Assembly: GCA_001319865.1 (NCBI GenBank)
Contig: BBSL01000285.1
Location: 1-44,551 of the forward strand
Origin: Burkholderia sp. E7m39
GTDB taxonomy: Bacteria > Pseudomonadota > Gammaproteobacteria > Burkholderiales > Burkholderiaceae
Direction of reading: 5' to 3'
Length of the DNA stretch: 44,551 bases
A program made the position numbers and the translations under genes. Below are positions 8,503-16,237 of the stretch, one piece after another. Under the pieces are notes generated by a model. That model was not told the origin of the DNA. It made no database searches and worked only from the letters and a program-made list of their open reading frames with translations. The number at the start of each line of letters is the position of its first letter. Position 1 is the stretch's first letter.

Positions 8503-9615
8503 ATGACGAACTCGCCCGTCAACATTCTGATCGTCGACGACATCGCCCATAACATCACGGCACTCGAAGCCTTGCTGGCGCGTCCGGGCGTCGAACTGCT
8601 GGTCGCGAACTCGGGGACGGCTGCGCTCGATCTGCTGCTCAAGCACGAAGCCGCGCTCGCGATTCTCGACGTCAACATGCCCGGCATGAGCGGCTTCGAG
8701 CTGGCGTCGCTGATGCGCGGCAGCCCGCGCACGTCGCATGTGCCCATCATCTTTTTGACGGCCACGACGGAAGACACGTCGCGCACGTTTCGCGGCTACG
8801 AAGCCGGCGCCGTCGATTTCCTTCACAAACCGTTCGATCCGCGCATCCTGCAATCGAAGGTCGACGTGTTCGTGCAACTGGAACAGCACAAGCGGCAACT
8901 CGCCGATCAACTGCTCGCCACGCGCCAGCTGCTCGAAGCCAACGAAATGCTGATGGCCGTGCTCGGCCATGATCTGCGCACGCCGCTCGGCACGGTGCTC
9001 GCGTCGGCGGAATTTCTGATGCGCAACGCCGCCGACGAACAGGCGGCGACGGTCGCGGGCCGCATCCGCAACAGCTCGCTGCGCATGTCGCGGATGGTGC
9101 ATCAGCTGCTCAATCTCGCGCGCCTGCAAGGCGGCCGCATGCAGTTGCAGCCGCGCGCGAGCGACCTCACCGCGCTCTGCCGCGCCGTGATCGAAGAGTT
9201 CGCCGCGCACGAGCGCGCGAGCCACATCAAGCTGACGGCGCGCGGCAACGCGACGGGCACGTGGGACACCGATCTGCTGTGGCAAGCCATTTCGAATCTG
9301 ATCAGCAATGCGCTGCAGCACGGCACGCAGGACAGCCCGATCGCCGTCGATATCGACGCCGACGAAGCGAACCGGATCAGATTGACGGTCAGCAATCGCG
9401 GCGCCATTCCCGCCAACGTCCTTCCGCATCTGTTCGAGCCGTTCGGTTCGAACAAGCCGGGCCAAAAGCCGCGCGAAGGGCTCGGGCTCGGACTGCACAT
9501 CGTCGACAAGATCGTGCACATGCATGGCGGCAAGGTCATGGGCCAGTCCGATGGTGTGATCGGTACCGTCTTTACCATCGAATTGCCGCGCACGGCGCAA
9601 AGCTGGGTGAGCTGA
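8503..9615 (+). CDS. Receiver-histidine kinase (REC-HisKA-HATPase)
   Basis: A 370-residue cytoplasmic kinase. An N-terminal receiver (about 5-122) has phospho-acceptor D56 (AILDVNMPG) and the conserved Lys in HKPFDP. A short coiled linker is followed by HisKA with H156 (GHDLRTPLG) and an HATPase domain ending GLGLGLHIV. No membrane segment or output domain is present. It starts 9 bp after the cheB stop, so it is clearly in the same operon. It probably accepts phosphate from the large hybrid kinase at D56 and passes a signal on; the final output is not encoded here. Confidence 0.9.
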   Translation: MTNSPVNILIVDDIAHNITALEALLARPGVELLVANSGTAALDLLLKHEAALAILDVNMPGMSGFELASLMRGSPRTSHVPIIFLTATTEDTSRTFRGYEAGAVDFLHKPFDPRILQSKVDVFVQLEQHKRQLADQLLATRQLLEANEMLMAVLGHDLRTPLGTVLASAEFLMRNAADEQAATVAGRIRNSSLRMSRMVHQLLNLARLQGGRMQLQPRASDLTALCRAVIEEFAAHERASHIKLTARGNATGTWDTDLLWQAISNLISNALQHGTQDSPIAVDIDADEANRIRLTVSNRGAIPANVLPHLFEPFGSNKPGQKPREGLGLGLHIVDKIVHMHGGKVMGQSDGVIGTVFTIELPRTAQSWVS

Positions 9616-9882
9616 GCGCGCACGCGGGTGCGTGCGTGCGTGCGAATGTTGTCGCGCGAAAGCATCGCGCCGCGCGTTCGAAATAGATTCGTAAGCGATC
9701 GTGCGTGCCTTGCGCCTGCCGTGCGCCCGCCTTGCGCGGCGCGGGCGAGCGTCCGCGCCCCGTTTTGCCGACGGCGCCGCGCGCCTGCACACCGCGCGGC
9801 GTTGCCAGCGGCTGTCATAACGGCTCGCTGCAAACCGCACTACAATGCTTGCCGTCCGATGCTCGTCGTTCGTTTCTCCATC

Positions 9883-10767
9883 ATGTTCAGCCGCCCGCCC
9901 CGACTTGCTCTCGCGTTGATCCTGCCCGCGTTCGTTGCGCTCGGCGCCTGCACGTCGCCGCCGAAAGCGAAGCTGCAGGAAGACTTCTCCAGCAGCGGTG
10001 CAAGCCCCTACACGCACACATTCGACGTCACGAGCGCCGAAGCCTGCGAAGGCGCGCGCCGCGCGCTGCTGAGCCAGGGCTACATGACGACGCTCGTGCG
10101 TCCCGATACCGTCGACGCCACGAAGAATTTCCAGCCCGCCAGCGACTCGCACTTCACCGTCGAGTTTCACATCGTCTGCACGGCGGGCGACGATGCGACC
10201 AACAGCAGCATCATCTACGCGAACGCGGTGCAGAACGGCTATGCGCTGAAGAAGAGCGATACGTCGGCGAGCGTGGGTCTGAGCGTGCTCGGCTCGCTGT
10301 CGCTGCCCATCCGCTCGAATAGCGACGCGATGGTGAAGATTTCCAGCGAGACGATCCAAGCGGGCAAGTTCTACGACCGCTTCTTCGATCTCGTCGGCCA
10401 CTATCTGGCGAACGTGGTGCGCAGCGCGCCCGTGCCTGGTAACACCGTCGACGCAACACCGCTGCCGCCGCCCGCGCCTGCTCCCGCGCTGGTCGTCACG
10501 ACGCTGCCCGCTGCGCCCGGCAGCAACGCGGCGCCTATGATCGTGCCGGCGGCTGCGTCGGGGTCGGCGTCTGCGTCGCCTGCGCAGGCGAGCGTCTCGC
10601 AGCCATCGACGCCCGTCGCCGCGGCGACGCCCGCGCACGAAATCGCCGCCGCGCCGCAGGAAACGGCGCCCGCGAAAGAACTATCCGCCGCGCCCGCCAT
10701 CGCCGCCGACAACGCGCCCGCGATCGCCGCATCGCCCGCGTCGGGCACGGCAGCGTCGCCGCAATGA
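9883..10767 (+). CDS. DUF2242 family lipoprotein
   Basis: A 294-residue predicted lipoprotein. The signal peptide ends in the lipobox LGAC with lipid-modified C23. The conserved core (about 30-175) has features of DUF2242: C-E-G-A-R-R-A-L-L-S-Q-G-Y, KNFQP, EFHIVC, ANAVQNGYALKK and FYDRFF. Residues from about 190 on form an Ala/Pro/Ser-rich low-complexity tail, probably extended in the periplasm. An in-frame ATG at 9859 would add eight residues; 9883 gives a better signal peptide. Function of the family is unknown. A strong terminator follows. Confidence 0.85.
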   Translation: MFSRPPRLALALILPAFVALGACTSPPKAKLQEDFSSSGASPYTHTFDVTSAEACEGARRALLSQGYMTTLVRPDTVDATKNFQPASDSHFTVEFHIVCTAGDDATNSSIIYANAVQNGYALKKSDTSASVGLSVLGSLSLPIRSNSDAMVKISSETIQAGKFYDRFFDLVGHYLANVVRSAPVPGNTVDATPLPPPAPAPALVVTTLPAAPGSNAAPMIVPAAASGSASASPAQASVSQPSTPVAAATPAHEIAAAPQETAPAKELSAAPAIAADNAPAIAASPASGTAASPQ

Positions 10768-10807
10768 GAGGCGCGCAGCGCGCGAACCGGTCGATAAAGC
10801 CCCGACA

Positions 10808-10834
10808 ATCGCCGCACATTGCGGCGATCTTTTT
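10808..10834 (+). terminator. Rho-independent terminator
   Basis: A perfect 9-bp stem, ATCGCCGCA (10808-10816) with TGCGGCGAT (10820-10828), has a 3-nt loop and is followed directly by CTTTTT. It ends transcription of the DUF2242 lipoprotein gene. Confidence 0.9.
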
Positions 10835-11196
10835 GCGTCGCGGCGCGGCGTGCGCTGGCGGCGGGCGGCATGCGCGAAGACGAGATGCTGCAGGTGCGCG
10901 GACGCGCCGGGCTCGCGCAGCGGGTATGGAGGCGTCCGTGTGTCTGCAGACGCATGCTTCATGCGGCTTCTTTTTGTCAACGATCACGCGCTCCGTTGCA
11001 CTCCCCGATACACGCATTCTTCGATGCGGTTCCACATCGTCCGCATGGCGCATGCGCAAGTCGAATGATGTGGATGGCGTACGCACAACTGCAACACGTT
11101 TTCTGATATTGGTGAGAGAAGCGCAACTGCTGCGCATGCGCGAGATCACGCGTATCAACGCGCCTTCCTTCAATACTTGATAGACGGAGAACGACA
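10835..11196. other. Intergenic region upstream of SYLF lipoprotein
   Basis: A 362-bp gap. Open frames here are short and lack protein-like composition. The sequence GCGCATGCGC occurs twice (about 11048-11057 and 11132-11141), a possible pair of regulatory half-sites. The ribosome site GGAG lies just before the ATG at 11197. I found no other structure with confidence. Confidence 0.35.
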
Positions 11197-11784
11197 ATGC
11201 AAAGACGACACTTCGTGACAGCAAGTGTTGCTGCACTCGCCTGGGGTGGTCTGCTGATGTCGGGCTGTACCACGACGAAAAGCAGCGGCGAATCCGCCGC
11301 CACCGACATGTCCAAGCGTCAATCGATCGACGCCAGCGTCGACGGCGCGCTGGCGAAGCTCTACACGAGCGTTCAGGGCTCGCGCGAACTGGTCGGCAAG
11401 GCGCGCGGCGTGCTCGTATTTCCTTCCGTGCTGCAGGTGGGCTTCATCGTCGGCGGGCAGTATGGCGAAGGCGCGCTGCGCGTCGGCGGCGCTACGGCGG
11501 GCTACTACAGCACGGTGTCCGGCTCGTTCGGCCTCACGGCGGGCGCGCAGTCGAAGGCAGTCATCTTCCTCTTCATGACGCAGGAGGCGCTCGACCAGTT
11601 CCGCAATGCGAAGGGCTGGTCCGCCGGCGCCGATGCGTCCGTGGCGCTCATCAAGGTCGGCGCGAATGGCGCAATCGACACGTCGACGGCCACCGCGCCT
11701 GTCGAGGCCATCGTCCTGACGAATTCCGGTCTGATGGGCGACGTCTCGCTGTCGGGCACCAAGGTTTCGAAGCTGAACATCTGA
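11197..11784 (+). CDS. SYLF/YSC84-domain lipoprotein
   Basis: A 195-residue protein with signal peptide and lipobox MSGC (C24). The signal carries RRHF near its start, so export by the Tat route is possible. The remainder matches the SYLF (YSC84) lipid-binding domain: KARGVLVFPSVLQVGFIVGG, then GYYSTVSGSFGLTAGAQSK and an acidic Gly-rich C-terminus. In eukaryotes this domain binds phosphoinositides; in Burkholderiales it appears as an envelope lipoprotein of unknown role. The start is supported by GGAG 8-9 nt upstream. The gene is monocistronic, with a perfect terminator behind it. Confidence 0.88.
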   Translation: MQRRHFVTASVAALAWGGLLMSGCTTTKSSGESAATDMSKRQSIDASVDGALAKLYTSVQGSRELVGKARGVLVFPSVLQVGFIVGGQYGEGALRVGGATAGYYSTVSGSFGLTAGAQSKAVIFLFMTQEALDQFRNAKGWSAGADASVALIKVGANGAIDTSTATAPVEAIVLTNSGLMGDVSLSGTKVSKLNI

Positions 11785-11821
11785 ACGCGTCGCGACGCGA
11801 CACAACCCGACGCCCGATTCA

Positions 11822-11860
11822 AACGGCTCGCCATCGACGATGGCGAGCCGTTCCTTTTTC
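11822..11860 (+). terminator. Rho-independent terminator
   Basis: Arms AACGGCTCGCCATCG (11822-11836) and its exact complement (11838-11852) form a very strong stem. CCTTTTTC follows. It closes the SYLF gene and may also serve the convergent GlxA-type gene. Confidence 0.9.
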
Positions 11861-11997
11861 AGCAGGCAAAAACGCGCGGTAGTTGATGGGCTACCAGCGC
11901 CGCTTGCCGGCCTTGTCGTGCAGAGCAATGCGGAGCAGCCCATCCGAGCGCTCGGCGTGTGGCGCAAGCCGATGCCGATGGTCGGACGAACGCGGGA

Positions 11998-12936
11998 TCA
12001 TTCGATGCCGCGCGTCATGCGCTGGATCGCTTGTGGCGGCTGGCCGTATGCGCGCAAGAACGCCCTGCGCATGCGCTCGCGATCGCCGAAGCCCGTGTCG
12101 CGCGCGACCACGTCGACGCCATGCCGCCCTGTCTCGAGCATCAGGCGCGCCGCCTCGACGCGCAGCCGCTCGACAGCCTTTGCAGGCGTCTGCCCCGTTT
12201 CCGCGCGGAACGCGCGCGTGAACTGGCGCGGGCTCAGATGCGCGGCGTCGGCGAGCTGCTCGACGGAAAGTGGCGTGTTCAGGTTGCGTCGCGCGTAAGA
12301 CAGCGCCGTCTGGATGCGGTCCGACTTCGGCTCGAGTTCGAGCAGCGCGGAAAATTGCGACTGCCCGCCCGCGCGACGGTGGTACACGACCAGCTTGCGC
12401 GCGACGTGTCGCGCGAGTTCGACGCCCGCATCCTTTTCGACGAACGCCAACGCGAGGTCGATGCACGCCGTCATGCCCGCCGACGTCCACATGTCGTTGT
12501 CGATGATGAAGATGCGGTCTTCCTCGACTTTCACGGCGGGATAGCGCTTGCGCATCTCGTCCGCGTAGTACCAGTGCGTCGTGGACCGCCGCCCGTCGAG
12601 CAGACCCGCTTCGGCGAGATGAAACGCGCCCGTGCAGGCTGCCGCGACGCGCCGCGCGGACGGCGCCGAGCGTTTCAGGAAGTCGATCAGAGACGGCGGC
12701 GACGGCGCCAGGTCGTTGTCGCCGACGACGAGGATCGTGTCGTAGCGGCTGTCGTCGAAGGGCTGGGTGGAGACGGCAAAGCCCGACGAGCACGGCACCG
12801 GGCCGCCGTGCTCGGACAGCAGCACGAATTCGTATAACGGCTCGGCCAGCTCGCGGTTCGTGAACTCCAGCACGCTGGTCATGCCGAGATTCATCACCTG
12901 GAAACCGGGGAAAAGGACGATTCCGACGCGCAACAT
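11998..12936 (-). CDS. GlxA-type AraC family regulator with DJ-1/PfpI domain
   Basis: A 312-residue regulator. Residues about 1-185 are a DJ-1/PfpI (class I glutamine amidotransferase-like) domain with the nucleophile-elbow C101 (ACTGAFHLAEAGLL) and TTHW at 119-122. Residues about 205-305 are the AraC double helix-turn-helix (LSVEQLADAAHLSPRQFTR). The ATG at 12934-12936 has GGAG 8 nt upstream and begins the domain exactly (MLRVGIVLFPGF). It is transcribed divergently from the SDR gene and probably controls it. The ligand is unknown. Confidence 0.9.
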   Translation of the reverse strand: MLRVGIVLFPGFQVMNLGMTSVLEFTNRELAEPLYEFVLLSEHGGPVPCSSGFAVSTQPFDDSRYDTILVVGDNDLAPSPPSLIDFLKRSAPSARRVAAACTGAFHLAEAGLLDGRRSTTHWYYADEMRKRYPAVKVEEDRIFIIDNDMWTSAGMTACIDLALAFVEKDAGVELARHVARKLVVYHRRAGGQSQFSALLELEPKSDRIQTALSYARRNLNTPLSVEQLADAAHLSPRQFTRAFRAETGQTPAKAVERLRVEAARLMLETGRHGVDVVARDTGFGDRERMRRAFLRAYGQPPQAIQRMTRGIE

Positions 12937-12978
12937 GCTTTCACTCCAGCGATGTCTGAAAAAGTGGCATCTATGACA

Positions 12979-13007
12979 TTGAGGCCATGCGAGTATGCAC
13001 CTAATCT
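12979..13007 (+). promoter_or_regulatory. Candidate sigma-70 promoter of the SDR gene
   Basis: TTGAGG (12979-12984), a 17-bp spacer and TAATCT (13002-13007) form a good sigma-70-like promoter in the divergent region, about 55 bp ahead of the SDR start. Assigned from sequence only. Confidence 0.5.
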
Positions 13008-13063
13008 TGGGTCCATGCAGACGACGCGACGTCGCCCGCATCCACTTACTCAGGAGCATTGAT

Positions 13064-13876
13064 ATGTCGAATTCTTCCAACGCCGCAGCGAACCTCGGCA
13101 CGGCTGTCGTCACGGGCGCCTCGACCGGCATCGGCGCGATCTATGCGGACCGCCTCGCGCGTCGCGGCTACGACCTGATTCTCGTCGCCCGCAACCGCGC
13201 GCGCCTCGAACAACTGGCAACGCGGATCTCCAACGAAACGGGCCGCTCGGTCGAAATCGTCACGGCCGATCTGAATCAGGACGCCGATATTCGCCGCATC
13301 GAGAACGTGCTGCGCACGGACGCCAGCATCTCGATGCTGGTGAACAACGCCGGTGTCGGTGCGGCCGCGCCGCTGCTGGACGCGAACGTCGATGCAATGG
13401 AAGCGATGATCAAGCTGAACGTCGTCGCGCTGACGCGCCTCACGTATGCGATCACGCCAGGCTTCGTCGCGCGCGGCGGCGGCAGCATCATCAACATCGC
13501 TTCGATCGTGGCCATCGCGCCGGAGATTCTGAACGGCGTCTACGGCGGCACGAAAGCGTTCGTGCTGGCTTTCACGCAGTCGCTGCATCACGAACTGGCC
13601 AGCAAGGGCATCAAGGTGCAGGCAGTCATGCCCGGCGCGACGCGCACCGAGTTCTGGGACGTCGCTGGCGTGCCCGTCGAGCATCTCGACCAAGGCATCG
13701 TGATGTCGGCGGAAAAGATGGTGGATGCGTCGCTGGTCGGCTTCGACCAGGGCGAACTGGCGACGATTCCGTCGCTGCCGAACTACGCGGACTGGCAGGC
13801 GTTCGAGTCCGCGCGCGCGGCGCTCGGGCCGAATCTGTCGCGCAATGCACCGGCCGAGCGGTTCAAGGTGGCGTGA
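13064..13876 (+). CDS. Short-chain dehydrogenase/reductase (classical SDR)
   Basis: A 270-residue NAD(P)-dependent oxidoreductase. The nucleotide-binding motif is TGASTGIG, NNAG is present, and the catalytic pair is Y160/K164 (YGGTK) with an upstream Ser in INIASIV. R residues after the second strand (VARNRARL) suggest NADP preference. CAGGAG lies just before ATG 13064. It is divergent from the GlxA-type regulator, a common pairing for detoxifying SDRs. Substrate unknown. Confidence 0.88.
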   Translation: MSNSSNAAANLGTAVVTGASTGIGAIYADRLARRGYDLILVARNRARLEQLATRISNETGRSVEIVTADLNQDADIRRIENVLRTDASISMLVNNAGVGAAAPLLDANVDAMEAMIKLNVVALTRLTYAITPGFVARGGGSIINIASIVAIAPEILNGVYGGTKAFVLAFTQSLHHELASKGIKVQAVMPGATRTEFWDVAGVPVEHLDQGIVMSAEKMVDASLVGFDQGELATIPSLPNYADWQAFESARAALGPNLSRNAPAERFKVA

Positions 13877-13905
13877 TGTGTTGAAGCGATGCCGCGCGGC
13901 GCGAT

Positions 13906-14013
13906 GAATGGCTTGTGGGATGGCTCGCCGAACGGCTAGCCGGATGGCTTGCCGAATAGTTCGCCGAACGGCTCGCCGAACGGCTCGCCGACTGGCTCGC
14001 GGGATGGCTAGCG
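13906..14013. repeat. Nine-unit degenerate 12-bp tandem repeat
   Basis: Nine consecutive 12-bp units cover 108 bp with no gaps. The consensus is GAACGGCTCGCC; units include GGATGGCTCGCC, GAACGGCTAGCC, GGATGGCTTGCC, GAATAGTTCGCC, two identical GAACGGCTCGCC, GACTGGCTCGCG and GGATGGCTAGCG. The array begins 29 bp after the SDR stop in non-coding DNA. Frames that read through it encode only short Arg/Ala repeats. It looks like a minisatellite that may vary in copy number between strains. Confidence 0.85.
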
Positions 14014-14044
14014 CTGTGCGGCGCGCCCGCGTCGGTATGCTCGA

Positions 14045-14070
14045 CGCGGCTTTATGCGCACAAAGCCGCG
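14045..14070. terminator. Hairpin between convergent genes
   Basis: CGCGGCTTT (14045-14053) and AAAGCCGCG (14062-14070) form a 9-bp stem with the loop ATGCGCAC. A related imperfect inverted repeat, ACTTTATGCGCCTAAAGT (about 14118-14135), lies 50 bp further on, before the end of the convergent hydrolase gene. There is no T-tail, so a terminator role is tentative. Confidence 0.35.
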
Positions 14071-14144
14071 CTGCGCCGCGCGTCCCTTGCAACAGCGGTT
14101 GAACGCGGGCGCGCGAACTTTATGCGCCTAAAGTCCCCGTTGGC

Positions 14145-15260
14145 TCACGCGCCGAGCAGCACGCCCGTACGGATGGGCCGCGTACCCGTCACACGGCCCA
14201 GCGGCGCGCCCGCCGTGACGAAGCGGATCGCGCGCCGCATATAAAGCACGCCTTCCGTATTGCTGGTGATCGTCGTGGTTTCGTCCGTCAACGGATCGAC
14301 GATGTCGAATAGCGCGTCGCCGACACAAATCCTGTCGCCGATCTTCGCGCGATGCACGAGGATGCCGCTAACGGGCGCGTAAAACTGCTCGCTGCCCGCA
14401 AGCGGTGTCGCGTGCATCGGGAGTTCGGGCAGCGGCTTCACGCTGCCTTCGATCGCCTTCCGATACGTCAGATAGTCGACGAGCGCATCCGCGTCCTGTT
14501 GCGCGACGTCGTACGAAACGTCGCGCTGTCCGCGGCATTCGACCGTCACCGCGACGGTGCCCGTCGATATCGGCTTGCCTGCCGGCATCTCCTGCTGCAG
14601 GTTCCACCACAACAGGCTGTGCGCCTCGTCGAACGCCTGGCCGCCCGAATTCGTCGCCAGCAGCGACGCTTCCGAGCGCAAATAACGCGCCAGCGGCTCG
14701 ATCTCCGGCCAGCCTGCCTCGCTCGTATAAACGTGCATGACAGCTTCGAGCGAGCAATGCAGATCGATCACGACATCCGCGTCGTAAGAGAGCTTCAGCA
14801 AGGCGAGTTGCAGCGATTCATATTCCGTCAGCGGCCTTTGCGCCTCCAACTGCTCGCGCACCAGTTCGCGGATCAGATCGCGGTTCCGTTGCGCGTCGAG
14901 TCCGAGCCGGTCCTTCGCGCGGTCGAGCACCGCCGCGAACTGCATGAAGTGCCGGTTGAAGTTCTTGCCGCTGCCCGTCTCGAACCGGCCGATGAACTGG
15001 CCAAGCACCTGCTGACTCAGGCCCACGGGATTCGCGACGGGTACGAGCACGATCTCGGCCTTCAGCAAGCCCTGCGCTTCGAGTTCGACGAGACGCCGCT
15101 TGAGCAGCACCGTCGTCAGCATCGCGGGCGTTTCGTCGGCGTGCAGCGACGACTGGATATAGATTTTTTGCCCGCTGTTTTGCGGACCGAAACGAAACGC
15201 GACGACTTCGCGTGACGTGCCGACAGCCGGCGAGAGAAGCGGAATCGATTGCCTTTTCAT
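14145..15260 (-). CDS. Succinylglutamate desuccinylase/aspartoacylase-family zinc hydrolase
   Basis: A 371-residue M14-like amidohydrolase. Zinc ligands are H40 and E43 (SSLHADET) and H168 (VIDLHCS); NFNRHF (about 100-105) is the substrate-binding Asn-Arg region. Residues from about 285 form a C-terminal beta domain resembling a lipoyl/hammerhead fold (PVSGILVHRAKIGD). Relatives remove acyl groups from N-acyl amino acids (AstE, AspA, ectoine-degradation DoeB). It lies 44 bp behind a polar amino-acid binding protein and probably deacylates the imported compound. The exact substrate is not readable from sequence. Confidence 0.85.
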   Translation of the reverse strand: MKRQSIPLLSPAVGTSREVVAFRFGPQNSGQKIYIQSSLHADETPAMLTTVLLKRRLVELEAQGLLKAEIVLVPVANPVGLSQQVLGQFIGRFETGSGKNFNRHFMQFAAVLDRAKDRLGLDAQRNRDLIRELVREQLEAQRPLTEYESLQLALLKLSYDADVVIDLHCSLEAVMHVYTSEAGWPEIEPLARYLRSEASLLATNSGGQAFDEAHSLLWWNLQQEMPAGKPISTGTVAVTVECRGQRDVSYDVAQQDADALVDYLTYRKAIEGSVKPLPELPMHATPLAGSEQFYAPVSGILVHRAKIGDRICVGDALFDIVDPLTDETTTITSNTEGVLYMRRAIRFVTAGAPLGRVTGTRPIRTGVLLGA

Positions 15261-15304
15261 GTGACTCTTTCAAATGTCGCTCGAAATCCCGATCGGGCGG
15301 CCGG

Positions 15305-16081
15305 TCAGTTGCCGTACGGATCGAAATCGAAATACTTGTGCGCGATCTGCGCGTAAGTGCCGTCTTTCAACATCGACGCGATGGCCGAGTTCATCGACGC
15401 CTGCAACGCGGTCTCGTCCTTGCGCAAGCCGATGCCGACGCCGCGATCACCCATCGCGAGCGGCTCGCCGACGAACGCGAAGCCCTTGCCCTGCGGCGTG
15501 CGCAAGAAACCGTAATCGGCCTCGACGGTGCCGAGCAGCGCGCCGTCGAGCCGTCCGTTGACGAGATCGCTGAATACTTCGTCCTGGCCTTTGTAGGCGA
15601 CCACACGCACGCCGCCGGGCGCCCAGTGCGTCTGCGCGTACGACTCGAACTGCGTGCCCGTCTGTACGCCGATCTGCTTGCCGGCGAGCGTCGCGGGCAC
15701 GCTGCCATTTAGGCCGCAGCCTGGCTTGGCGACGAGCCGCGACTTGAACTGGAACAGCTTCGACGTGAAAAGAATCTGCTGCTCGCGCTTCGCGGTGATC
15801 GCCATCGACGACATGATCGCGTCGATCTTGCGCGCCTGAAGCGCCGGAATCATGCCGGAAAACTCCAACTCCACCCATTCGCAATGCGCGTGAATGCGCT
15901 TGCAGATTTCATTGCCGAGATCGACGTCGAAGCCCTTAAGACTGCCGTCGGGGGCTTTCGCGTCCATCGGCGGATAAGTCGGATCGATGCCGAGGCGAAC
16001 CGTGTCGTTGTCGCGGGCGGATGCGCCGTGGCTTGCAACACCCAGTGCGGCGGCGAGGAGAAGGATCAGCGGAGTCTTCAT
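15305..16081 (-). CDS. Polar amino-acid/opine-type ABC transporter periplasmic binding protein
   Basis: A 258-residue family 3 solute-binding protein. A signal peptide occupies about residues 1-22 (cleavage after ASA). Family features: GIDPTYPPMDAK, GFDVDLGNEICKR, MSSMAIT-x-KRE and the Asp-containing VEADYGFL. The closest functional classes are Lys/Arg/ornithine, histidine and octopine binding proteins. No permease or ATPase gene is adjacent, so it must use a transporter encoded elsewhere. It forms a likely two-gene operon with the downstream deacylase and is divergent from a LysR regulator. Confidence 0.88.
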   Translation of the reverse strand: MKTPLILLLAAALGVASHGASARDNDTVRLGIDPTYPPMDAKAPDGSLKGFDVDLGNEICKRIHAHCEWVELEFSGMIPALQARKIDAIMSSMAITAKREQQILFTSKLFQFKSRLVAKPGCGLNGSVPATLAGKQIGVQTGTQFESYAQTHWAPGGVRVVAYKGQDEVFSDLVNGRLDGALLGTVEADYGFLRTPQGKGFAFVGEPLAMGDRGVGIGLRKDETALQASMNSAIASMLKDGTYAQIAHKYFDFDPYGN

Positions 16082-16237
16082 GGCAGATGGGGTAGTGACC
16101 GATTCGGTTCGCGCCGATGGTACGACGCGCTGGCGATCAAAAAAAGTGCAAATCTGTCTATCATGATCACTTTGACTGAACGCACGTCTACTGCGCTATC
16201 CGGCCCGCGGCCATCACCTTTCTCGCCTTTCCGACCC
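16082..16237. promoter_or_regulatory. Divergent promoter region of binding protein and LysR genes
   Basis: This 156-bp spacer must hold both promoters. The AT-rich centre (about 16138-16180) contains the short palindrome ATCATGAT (16160-16167) flanked by AAAAAAAGTG and CACTTTGAC, which are roughly inverted. This is where a LysR-type operator would be expected. No exact T-N11-A site is claimed. Confidence 0.4.

Noticed and set aside
7831..10638. A very long minus-strand open frame (about 935 codons), and similar ones at 3933-5468 (minus) and 30960-33914 (plus)
   Set aside because: They lie antisense to well-supported genes, consist of Arg/Ala/His-rich sequence without any domain, and are expected from strong G/C third-position bias.
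13908..14102. Plus-strand frame of Arg/Ala repeats, with a minus-strand counterpart
   Set aside because: Created by the 12-bp tandem repeat, whose period is a multiple of three; no ribosome site and no protein-like composition outside it.
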